Position numbers and translations under genes: made by a program | Part shown: positions 1 to 6,762 of the stretch, piece after piece | How the letters are laid out: each line of letters opens with the position of its first letter | How positions within the stretch are numbered: the first letter of the stretch is position 1 | Notes under the pieces: generated by a model | Databases searched by the model: none | The model's input: the letters and a program-made list of their open reading frames with translations, nothing else | What the model was told of the DNA's origin: nothing | Origin: Microbacterium oleivorans | Lineage (GTDB): Bacteria > Actinomycetota > Actinomycetes > Actinomycetales > Microbacteriaceae | Direction of reading: 5' to 3' | Assembly: GCF_001644225.1 (NCBI RefSeq) | Contig: NZ_LSTV01000005.1 | Location: 212,387-276,386 of the forward strand | DNA: 64,000 bases

Positions 1-255
1 GCCGATCGAGAAGGTCAAGCCGTAGTACATGAGCACGAGGATCGCGAAGGCGATGAGCATGCCGCCGAACCCGGCGAAACCGATGCCGAAGTTCCAGCCC
101 GAGAAGTCGCCCGAGATGACGGCGGCGACCGCGAGACCCCAAAGTCCCCAGACTCCCGCGGAGCGCTTCAGCGTGCGTTTCTCGAAGTAGCCGTCCTCGG
201 CTCGGGCGTAACGGACGCCGCCCGTCGTGGTCGGAGTGGTGCTCGGATTCGTCAT
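1..255 (-). CDS. eat: Ethanolamine permease (APC family), N-terminal part
   Basis: This is the first 85 codons of a gene that runs off the left edge of the window. The product is an amino acid/polyamine/organocation (APC) permease that would import ethanolamine. The N-terminus reads LKRSAGVWGLWGLAVAAVIS followed by GDFSGWNFG, the characteristic first transmembrane segment of Eat-type ethanolamine permeases, and a second hydrophobic stretch follows (FGGMLIAFAILVLMYYG). The ATG at 255 is preceded by a good Shine-Dalgarno sequence (AGGAGGTCTC). It is divergent from the gamma-glutamyl ligase operon across a 159-base intergenic region, which supports a shared ethanolamine role. The family call is firm; substrate is inferred from the motif and neighbours. 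Confidence 0.85.
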   Translation of the reverse strand, partial: MTNPSTTPTTTGGVRYARAEDGYFEKRTLKRSAGVWGLWGLAVAAVISGDFSGWNFGIGFAGFGGMLIAFAILVLMYYGLTFSIG

Positions 256-338
256 GAGACCTCCTGGCTGCGGTCGGCGCGCAGCGCGCCGTCGGGTCGG
301 CGCGCTGGCTCACGCCTTGCGGACGAGTGTGGCGTCTA

Positions 339-370
339 TTGGTATGCCGTGTCTACCTTTGGCATGTAGC
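339..370. promoter_or_regulatory. Inverted repeat between eat and glnA4, candidate operator
   Basis: GGTATGCC (341-348) and GGCATGTA (361-368) form an imperfect inverted repeat in the relatively AT-rich divergent intergenic region. The same region must hold both promoters, and TAGCGT at 366-371 could be a -10 box for the rightward operon. The FadR-type regulator at the end of that operon is the obvious candidate to bind here. This is inferred from position and symmetry only. Confidence 0.35.
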
Positions 371-414
371 GTTCTCGTGACAGACCCGACCAGCGCACGA
401 CGGAAGGATGACGG

Positions 415-1770
415 ATGCCCGGAAATCTGACGGTGGACGAGCTCGCCGACGCGATCGCGAAGGACGAGATCGACACGGTGATCGTCGCCTTCCCCGACGC
501 CCAGGGGCGCCTCGTCGGCAAGCGCGTCGCGGGCCGGTTCTGGCTCGACGAGGTCGCCGGGCACGGGGCCGAGGTCTGCGACTACCTGCTCTCGGTCGAC
601 GTCGACCTCAACACGATCGACGGCTATGCGATGTCGAGCTGGGACAAGGGGTACGGCGATCTCGTGCTCCGCCCCGACATGGCCACGCTCCGCCGCATCC
701 CGTGGCAACCGGCCACCGCGCTCGTCATGGCCGACCTCGAGTACGTGCGCGGCGGCGCGGTGATCCAGTCGCCCCGCGGCATCCTCAACGCGCAACGTCA
801 GCGTCTCGCCGACCGGGGCCTCGTCGCCTACTCCGGCACGGAGCTCGAGTTCATCGTCTTCGATGACTCGTTCCGGGATGCCTGGGCCAAGCGCTACGTC
901 GGACTGCAGGCATCCACCGACTACAACGTCGACTACAACCTGCTCGCCACGACCCGCCTCGAGCCGTTGCTGCGCGACATCCGCCGCGGCATGGAGGGCG
1001 CGGGTCTCTACTGCGAGGGCGTCAAGGGCGAGTGCCACGACGGCCAGCAGGAGATCGCGTTCCGGTTCGCGGAGGTGCTCGAGACCGCCGACCAGCACAC
1101 GATCTACAAGAACGGCGCGAAGGAGATCGCCGACGCCCACGGCAAGTCGCTGACCTTCATGGCGAAGTTCGACCAGCGCGAGGGGAACAGCTGCCACATC
1201 CATCTGTCGGTCCGGGGTGAGGACGGCGAGGCCGTCATGGCGGGCGACGGCGAGCACGGGTTCAGCCCGCTCATGGAGCACTGGATCGCCGGCATCCTCG
1301 CGACCCTCCGCGAGTTCACGCTGCTCTACGCACCCACGATCAACTCGTACAAGCGCTTCGCGAAGGGCTCGTTCGCGCCGACGGGCATCGCCTGGGGCGT
1401 CGACAACCGCACCTGCGCGCTGCGCGTCGTGGGAAAGGGCTCGTCGCTGCGCGTCGAGAACCGCGTGCCCGGCGGCGACGTGAACCCGTACCTCGCCATC
1501 TCGGCGATCATCGCCGGCGGCCTCCACGGCATCGAGAACGAGCTCGAGCTGCCGGCGCCGCTCACCGGCAACGCCTACGACTCCGACGTCGAGCACCTGC
1601 CGACGACGCTTCGCGAAGCGGCGGACCTCTTCGAGAAGTCCGAGATCGCGCGCGCGGCGTTCGGCGAGGACGTCGTCGCCCACTACCTGCACCAGGCGCG
1701 TGTCGAGGTCCTCGCCTACGACGCCGCCGTGACCGACTGGGAGCGCATCCGTGGCTTCGAACGTCTCTGA
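415..1770 (+). CDS. Gamma-glutamylethanolamide synthetase, glutamine synthetase-like (GlnA4 type)
   Basis: A 451-residue member of the glutamine synthetase superfamily. Visible motifs are the metal-binding GTELEF near residue 141, HIHLS near 260 and the substrate-loop motif NRVPGGDVNPY near 347. The protein is close to the length of GS-I-like ligases that glutamylate amines (PuuA, GlnA3, GlnA4) rather than ammonia. In Streptomyces coelicolor GlnA4 is a gamma-glutamylethanolamide synthetase. Here the divergent ethanolamine permease and downstream hydrolase, aldehyde dehydrogenase and dehydrogenase match that pathway, so ethanolamine is the favoured substrate. Polyamines (PuuA-like role) remain possible. 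The next gene overlaps its end by 20 bases, indicating translational coupling. Confidence 0.8.
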   Translation: MPGNLTVDELADAIAKDEIDTVIVAFPDAQGRLVGKRVAGRFWLDEVAGHGAEVCDYLLSVDVDLNTIDGYAMSSWDKGYGDLVLRPDMATLRRIPWQPATALVMADLEYVRGGAVIQSPRGILNAQRQRLADRGLVAYSGTELEFIVFDDSFRDAWAKRYVGLQASTDYNVDYNLLATTRLEPLLRDIRRGMEGAGLYCEGVKGECHDGQQEIAFRFAEVLETADQHTIYKNGAKEIADAHGKSLTFMAKFDQREGNSCHIHLSVRGEDGEAVMAGDGEHGFSPLMEHWIAGILATLREFTLLYAPTINSYKRFAKGSFAPTGIAWGVDNRTCALRVVGKGSSLRVENRVPGGDVNPYLAISAIIAGGLHGIENELELPAPLTGNAYDSDVEHLPTTLREAADLFEKSEIARAAFGEDVVAHYLHQARVEVLAYDAAVTDWERIRGFERL

Positions 1771-2521
1771 TCCTGCGGGCGGCCGCCGCCCCGTCATCGG
1801 ACTCACCACCTACCTCGAGCGGGCGGTGCAGGGCGTCTGGGACGTCCGCGCCAGTTTCCTGCCGCAGCAGTACTTCGACGCCGTGACCGCGTCGGGCGGG
1901 GTCGCGGTCCTGCTGCCGCCGCAGCCGTCGGCGAAGGCGGCGTCCGACGTCGTGCTCGACGGCCTCGACGGGCTGATCCTCACCGGCGGGCTCGACGTGC
2001 AACCCGAGCTGTACGGTGCGGAGCGGCATCCGCTCACCGATCCTGCCCGCGCAGACCGCGACGAGTGGGAGCTCGCCCTCCTCGCCGGCGCGCGAGAGCG
2101 CGGCATCCCGGTGTTCGGCATCTGCCGCGGGCTGCAGCTCATCAACGTGGCGTACGGCGGAACGCTGCACCAGCACCTGCCCGAGGCGCTCGGCACCGAG
2201 CGGTACAAGATCGGCGGAGGCGTCTTCGCCGAGAACACCGTCGACGTGGATGCCGAGACGACACTCGCCGGACTCATCGGCGCCGGCCCCTACACGGTGC
2301 ACAGCTACCACCATCAGGGCGTCGACCGCCTCGGCGAGGGACTCGTCGTCACGGCCCGCACTGACGACGGACTCGTGCAGGCGTTCGAGGCGCCCGGAGA
2401 CGACTACCTCGTCGCGGTGCAGTGGCACCCCGAGGAGAACTCCGCCGACCGGCGCCTCTTCCTCGGCCTGGTCGCCGCGGCCGACGCCTACGCCGCCTCG
2501 CACCGGGGGGTCTCCGCATGA
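1751..2521 (+). CDS. Gamma-glutamyl amide hydrolase (class I glutamine amidotransferase, PuuD-like)
   Basis: A 256-residue class I glutamine amidotransferase-fold hydrolase. The nucleophile elbow is FGICRGLQ with Cys125, and the partner His lies in VQWHPEE near residue 226. HSYHHQG near 183 is typical of the PuuD/peptidase C26 branch. It should release glutamate from the gamma-glutamylated product, gamma-glutamylglycine if the pathway is ethanolamine degradation. The GTG start at 1751 overlaps the ligase gene by 20 bases, and its TGA overlaps the next ATG by 4 bases, so it is internal to a tightly coupled operon. Confidence 0.85.
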   Translation: MASNVSDPAGGRRPVIGLTTYLERAVQGVWDVRASFLPQQYFDAVTASGGVAVLLPPQPSAKAASDVVLDGLDGLILTGGLDVQPELYGAERHPLTDPARADRDEWELALLAGARERGIPVFGICRGLQLINVAYGGTLHQHLPEALGTERYKIGGGVFAENTVDVDAETTLAGLIGAGPYTVHSYHHQGVDRLGEGLVVTARTDDGLVQAFEAPGDDYLVAVQWHPEENSADRRLFLGLVAAADAYAASHRGVSA

Positions 2522-3873
2522 GCGCGTTCACCGTCCTGAACCCCGCCACCGGCGCCGCCGTCCGCGACGTCGCGCTCGCCTCCGTGGAGGAGACGGATGC
2601 CGCGGTCGCGCGCGCCGTCCGCGCCCAGCGCACGTGGGCCGACCTCGCCCCCGTCGCCCGCGCCGACGCGCTGCGGAACTTCGCGCGCGTCGTCGAGGAC
2701 CACGTCGAGGAGCTCGCCCAGCTCGAGGTGCTCGAGGCGGGGCATCCGATCTCGTCCGCGCGCTGGGAGGCATCCCACGTCGCGCAGGTCCTGAACTACT
2801 ACGCGGGAGCACCGGAACGCCTGATCGGCAGCCAGATCCCCGTCGCCGGCGGGCTCGACGTGACCTACCACGAGCCGTACGGCGTGGTCGGGATCATCGT
2901 GCCGTGGAACTTCCCGATGACGATCGCGTCGTGGGGCTTCGCGCCCGCGCTCGCCGCCGGCAACGCGGTCGTCCTGAAGCCCGCCGAACTCACGCCGCTG
3001 ACCGCGATGCGCCTCGGCGACCTGGCCGTCGAGGCGGGGCTGCCCGAGGGGGTGTTCACCGTCATCCCCGGTGCGGGTCCCGTCGTGGGCGAGCGGTTCG
3101 TGACGCATCCCGATGTCCACAAGGTCGTCTTCACCGGCTCGACCCGGGTCGGGACGCAGGTCGCCGCGGGATGCGCGCGCGAGCTGAAGCCCGTCACGCT
3201 CGAGCTCGGCGGCAAGAGCGCGAACATCGTCTTCGCCGACGCCGACCTCGAGGCCGCTGCCGCAGCCGTTCCCGGATCGGTGTTCGACAACGCGGGTCAG
3301 GACTGCTGCGCCCGCAGCCGTCTGCTCGTCGAGCGCTCGGTCTACGACCGGTTCCTCGAGCTCGTCGAGCCCGCCGTCGCCGCCTGGCGCGTCGGCGACC
3401 CGAACGACGAGTCGACCGAGATGGGGCCGCTCATCTCCGCCGCGCAGCGCGACCGCGTCGCCGGGTACGTCGACGGGGCCGACGTCGCCTTCCGCGGAAC
3501 CGCGCCGGAGGGCGACGGATTCTGGTTCGCGCCGACCGTCGTGCTCGCCGGGCGGGGCGACCGCATCGCGAAGGAGGAGGTCTTCGGACCCGTCGTCGCC
3601 GTGCTGCCCTTCGACGACGAAGCCGACGCGATCGCCCTCGCCAACGACACCGTCTACGGGCTCGCGGGCTCGATCTGGACGCGCGACCTGGGCCGCGGCA
3701 TCCGTGTCTCCCGCGGAGTGCGCAGCGGCGTGCTGTCGGTCAACTCGCACTCCTCGGTCCGCTACGCGACCCCGTTCGGCGGCATGAAGGCCTCGGGCCT
3801 CGGCCGCGAACTCGGGCCGGATGCCGCCGAGCACTTCACCCAGACCAAGAACGTCTTCTACGCCACCTCCTGA
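2518..3873 (+). CDS. NAD(P)-dependent aldehyde dehydrogenase
   Basis: A 451-residue ALDH-superfamily enzyme. It carries LELGGKSAN with the general-base Glu near 229, the catalytic Cys263 in AGQDCC, and EEVFGPVV near 347. In this operon it would oxidise gamma-glutamylacetaldehyde to gamma-glutamylglycine, or gamma-glutamylaminobutyraldehyde if the substrate is putrescine. The start is the ATG at 2518, which overlaps the upstream TGA in an ATGA arrangement. An in-frame start exists further upstream but would run through the hydrolase gene. The family call is certain; the substrate is inferred from context. Confidence 0.85.
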   Translation: MSAFTVLNPATGAAVRDVALASVEETDAAVARAVRAQRTWADLAPVARADALRNFARVVEDHVEELAQLEVLEAGHPISSARWEASHVAQVLNYYAGAPERLIGSQIPVAGGLDVTYHEPYGVVGIIVPWNFPMTIASWGFAPALAAGNAVVLKPAELTPLTAMRLGDLAVEAGLPEGVFTVIPGAGPVVGERFVTHPDVHKVVFTGSTRVGTQVAAGCARELKPVTLELGGKSANIVFADADLEAAAAAVPGSVFDNAGQDCCARSRLLVERSVYDRFLELVEPAVAAWRVGDPNDESTEMGPLISAAQRDRVAGYVDGADVAFRGTAPEGDGFWFAPTVVLAGRGDRIAKEEVFGPVVAVLPFDDEADAIALANDTVYGLAGSIWTRDLGRGIRVSRGVRSGVLSVNSHSSVRYATPFGGMKASGLGRELGPDAAEHFTQTKNVFYATS

Positions 3874-3891
3874 CCCGGAAGGACCTCCCGA

Positions 3892-4665
3892 ATGGACCTC
3901 ACCCAGCGCCTGCGCGACCGCGTCGCCATCATCACCGGCGGTGCCAGCGGCATCGGCCTCGCGACCGCCCGCCGGTTCGCCGCCGAGGGCGCCCGCGTCG
4001 TCATCGCCGACCTCGACCCCGAGACCGGGCAGAAGGCCGCCGACGAGGTGGGCGGTGTCTTCCGCCAGGTCAACGTCGCCGATCAGGCCTCCGTCGACGC
4101 GCTCTTCGACGGGGTCGCCGCGGACCTCGGCTCGGTCGACATCGCGTTCAACAACGCGGGCATCTCGCCCGCCGATGACGACTCGATCGAGACGACCGAG
4201 CTGCCCGCGTGGGACAAGGTGCAGGACGTCAACCTCAAGAGCGTCTACCTCTGCTCGCGTGCGGCGCTGCGCCACATGGTGCCGGCAGGCAAAGGCTCGA
4301 TCATCAACACGGCGTCGTTCGTCGCGCTGCTCGGCTCGGCGACGTCGCAGATCTCGTACACCGCGTCGAAGGGCGGCGTCCTCGCGATGACCCGCGAGCT
4401 CGGCGTGCAGTTCGCCCGTCAGGGCATCCGCGTCAACGCGCTCTGCCCGGGACCGGTGAACACGCCGCTGCTGCGGGAGCTCTTCGCGAAGGACCCCGAG
4501 CGCGCGCAGCGCCGCCTCGTGCACGTGCCGATGGGCCGCTTCGCCGAACCCGAGGAGATGGCGGCCGCCGTCGCCTTCCTCGCCTCGGACGACGCCTCGT
4601 TCATCACCGCGAACGCCTTCGTCGTCGACGGCGGCATCACCAACGCCTACGTGACGCCGCTGTGA
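3892..4665 (+). CDS. Short-chain dehydrogenase/reductase (SDR)
   Basis: A 257-residue classical SDR. The nucleotide-binding TGGASGIG motif sits at about residues 15-22, NNAG near 86, and the catalytic pair is Tyr156/Lys160 in SYTASK. It is 18 bases downstream of the aldehyde dehydrogenase and 4 bases overlapped with the regulator gene. The ethanolamine gamma-glutamylation route needs an alcohol oxidation between the ligase and the aldehyde dehydrogenase, turning gamma-glutamylethanolamide into an aldehyde. No other alcohol dehydrogenase is present in the operon, so this SDR is the likely candidate. That role is inference. Confidence 0.8.
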   Translation: MDLTQRLRDRVAIITGGASGIGLATARRFAAEGARVVIADLDPETGQKAADEVGGVFRQVNVADQASVDALFDGVAADLGSVDIAFNNAGISPADDDSIETTELPAWDKVQDVNLKSVYLCSRAALRHMVPAGKGSIINTASFVALLGSATSQISYTASKGGVLAMTRELGVQFARQGIRVNALCPGPVNTPLLRELFAKDPERAQRRLVHVPMGRFAEPEEMAAAVAFLASDDASFITANAFVVDGGITNAYVTPL

Positions 4666-5375
4666 CCCGCGCCGCGTCGTCGCCGGATCTCGGCCGCACC
4701 GTCTACCGGCCGGTGCGCGGCGGCAACGCGCTCGAAGACACCGTCGCTCGCCTCGTGCAGACCGTGCGGCTCGGCGTGGTCGCGCCGGGGGAGTCGCTGC
4801 CCTCCGAGCGCGACCTCGCCGACCGGTACGGCGTCAGCCGCGACACCGTGCGTCAGGCGATCGGCGAGCTCGCCGACGCCGGGTACGTCGTGCGCCGGCG
4901 CGGCCGGTACGGCGGCACGTTCGTCGCAGACCCGCTCCCCGTGCCGACCGGGCCCGTCGACACCGCTGAGCTCGACGACGTCCTGGGTCTGCGGCGTGTG
5001 CTCGAAGCGGGGGCCGCGCGGGCAGCGGCTTCACGGGAGCTGACGGATGCCGCGCGCACCGCGCTCGAGCAGCGGCATCACGCGACCGTGGGAGCCGACG
5101 AGGGGGAGTACCGCCGGCTCGACTCGCTGCTGCACCTCGCGATCGCGGAGGCCAGCGGCATCCCGTCACTGCTTCCGCTGATCGTCGAGAACCGGGCGCG
5201 CGTGAACGCCTGGCTCGACACGTTCCCCCTGCTGCCGCGCAACATCGAGCACTCCGACGCCCAGCACGAGCGGATGGTGGCCTCGATCCTCGCCGGCAAG
5301 CCCGACGCCGCCGAGGCGGCGGTGCTCGATCACCTCGCGGGGTCGGAGGCGCTGCTGCGGGGCTTCTTGGGCTGA
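4662..5375 (+). CDS. FadR/GntR-family transcriptional regulator (FCD domain)
   Basis: A 237-residue regulator with an N-terminal winged helix-turn-helix (about residues 20-85, containing LPSERDLADRYGVSRDTVRQ) and a C-terminal alpha-helical FCD ligand-binding domain. The start is the GTG at 4662, which overlaps the SDR stop codon (GTGA). As the last gene of the operon it probably controls this cluster and the divergent permease in response to a pathway metabolite. The inverted repeat at 339-370 is a plausible target. Confidence 0.85.
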   Translation: MTRAASSPDLGRTVYRPVRGGNALEDTVARLVQTVRLGVVAPGESLPSERDLADRYGVSRDTVRQAIGELADAGYVVRRRGRYGGTFVADPLPVPTGPVDTAELDDVLGLRRVLEAGAARAAASRELTDAARTALEQRHHATVGADEGEYRRLDSLLHLAIAEASGIPSLLPLIVENRARVNAWLDTFPLLPRNIEHSDAQHERMVASILAGKPDAAEAAVLDHLAGSEALLRGFLG

Positions 5376-5410
5376 ATCGCGTGGCGTACCGCTCTCGGTC
5401 TGTGGTGTCC

Positions 5411-5500
5411 CGTTCACGGATGCAAGGGATGCCGGGCGACACGCGGCATCCGTGGGTCCTACAGCGGGGTGTCGCGTCGGATCTGTTGCATCCGTGAACG
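5411..5500. repeat. Palindromic repeat family 1, copy A
   Basis: The ends CGTTCACGGATGCAA (5411-5425) and TTGCATCCGTGAACG (5486-5500) are a perfect 15-base inverted repeat, and the interior also pairs partly (GACAC...GTGTC). A second copy lies at 5781-5870 in the same orientation, so the two elements flank the small membrane-protein gene. The shared blocks GGATGCAAGGGATGCCGGGC and TCGGATCTGTTGCATCCGTG are identical. It resembles a REP- or MITE-like hairpin element. No transposase is nearby. Confidence 0.75.
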
Positions 5501-5752
5501 GCGGCGGTGCGCGATCAGGGGGACCATGACGCCGATGAGCACGACGGCGACGAACGCCGGGAACGTCCACGCCATGGTGGCGTAGGCGGAGTCCAGCGCG
5601 GGCGACGATGCGATCCCCGCGTCCGCTCCCGGAACCTGATCCACGAGGATCGTCGCGGTCACGGTCGCGCCGAGGAGTGCCACGAACAGCGCGAGCGCCA
5701 CCACCCCGGCGCCCACGATCCATGCCACGAGCCGCCGCCGTCGGATCCCCAT
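5459..5752 (-). CDS. Small two-helix membrane protein, function unknown
   Basis: A 97-residue protein with two predicted transmembrane segments (about residues 7-35 and 57-80) separated by a short loop and ending in a basic tail (HRRRSRMQQ). I chose the ATG at 5752 because TACTCT lies exactly six bases upstream, the leaderless promoter layout seen repeatedly in this window. An alternative in-frame start is at 5779. The last codons are inside repeat copy A, so the hairpin element has been recruited as the C-terminus or inserted at the gene end. I do not recognise the family. Confidence 0.55.
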   Translation of the reverse strand: MGIRRRRLVAWIVGAGVVALALFVALLGATVTATILVDQVPGADAGIASSPALDSAYATMAWTFPAFVAVVLIGVMVPLIAHRRRSRMQQIRRDTPL

Positions 5753-5780
5753 GACTGCAGAGTAGAGCACGCCCGACAAC

Positions 5781-5870
5781 CGTCAGCGGATGCAAGGGAT
5801 GCCGGGCGACACCCCGCATCCGCTTGTCGCCGCACGGCGTTCCGGGTCGGATCTGTTGCATCCGTGAACG
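5781..5870. repeat. Palindromic repeat family 1, copy B
   Basis: Second copy of the roughly 90-base palindromic element, with GGATGCAAGGGATGCCGGGC and TCGGATCTGTTGCATCCGTG identical to copy A and a diverged centre. The left arm (CGTCAGCGGATGCAA) has drifted from the perfect inverted repeat of copy A. It lies between the small membrane protein and the transglutaminase gene end. Confidence 0.7.
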
Positions 5871-5880
5871 GCAACGACCC

Positions 5881-6762
5881 TCAGTCGAGCGGGGCGACGT
5901 CGACCTGCACGCGCAGGGTCGAGGTCTTGGCCTCGGTGAAGATGATGCCGGTCACGGGCGAGACGTCGCCGTAGTCGCGTCCCCAGGCGACGGTGACGTA
6001 GCGGTCGTTCGCCCACTGGTTGTTCGTCGGGTCGATCGCGAGCCACTGGTCGGTGCCGGGCAGCCACACGGCGAGCCAGGCGTGCGAGGCGTCCGCGCCG
6101 AACACGCGCTCCTTTCCGGGCGGCGGCTGCGTCGCGAGGTACCCCGACACGTACCGCGCGGCCACGCCGTGACTGCGCAGGCACGCGAGCGCGACGTGCG
6201 CGAAATCCTGGCAGACGCCCGCCCGCTTCGTCATCGCGTCGGCGACCGTACTCGTCACGGTGGTCGCGGTCTTGTCGTAGTCGAAGTCGCGGAAGATCCG
6301 CTGCATCAGGTCCGTCGCCGCCTCGCCGATCGGACGTCCCGGCAACAGCGACTCCGCCCCGTACGCCTGCGCTGTCGAGTCGTGCGCGACCCGCGTCGAC
6401 TCGAGCGCGTACTCGGTCGCCTCGACGGCCCCCGGCAGGTCGGGATGCCGCAGCGGGCGCGCGAGCTCCCACGGCTGCGCGAGCGCCTCGGCGTCGTACT
6501 CGGGCACCGCGACCGTCACCTCGCTCGCCGCCTCGATCGTCAGCGCCTCGTGCGGATCGGTCACGTGGAAGTAGGTCGACGAGTTGCCGAACCAGTCCGT
6601 GCGCGGCGAAACATCTCCGGGCAGCGGATCGACGGTGACCTCGGCCTGCGCCACGGTCTGCCAGGGCAGGTCGCGCGGACGCAGGTGGAACTGGCCGATG
6701 CTGTCCTGCACGGCGTCGCTGTAGGTGTACGCCGTCCGGTGCCACACGCGGTAGCGGGTCAT
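5881..6762 (-). CDS. Transglutaminase-like cysteine protease-fold protein
   Basis: A 293-residue protein with an N-terminal transglutaminase-associated beta domain (about residues 1-110) and a transglutaminase-like core. The catalytic triad is visible as Cys184 in RAGVCQDF, His near 224 in ASHAW and Asp near 241 in AIDPTN. Members of this family occur next to circularly permuted ATP-grasp and alpha-E proteins and are thought to act on a peptide-like product, but the reaction is not established. The ATG at 6762 overlaps the stop of the upstream ATP-grasp gene by four bases, so the two are co-translated. Confidence 0.85.
   Translation of the reverse strand: MTRYRVWHRTAYTYSDAVQDSIGQFHLRPRDLPWQTVAQAEVTVDPLPGDVSPRTDWFGNSSTYFHVTDPHEALTIEAASEVTVAVPEYDAEALAQPWELARPLRHPDLPGAVEATEYALESTRVAHDSTAQAYGAESLLPGRPIGEAATDLMQRIFRDFDYDKTATTVTSTVADAMTKRAGVCQDFAHVALACLRSHGVAARYVSGYLATQPPPGKERVFGADASHAWLAVWLPGTDQWLAIDPTNNQWANDRYVTVAWGRDYGDVSPVTGIIFTEAKTSTLRVQVDVAPLD

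Noticed and set aside
310..1809. Long open frame on the minus strand opposite the ligase gene
   Set aside because: It is antisense to a well-supported gene. High GC leaves many empty frames, and the translation is Arg/Ala/Val-rich with no family features.
1..5375. Classic eut microcompartment or EutBC ammonia-lyase genes
   Set aside because: No shell protein or lyase genes are seen; the permease stands with gamma-glutamylation enzymes instead.
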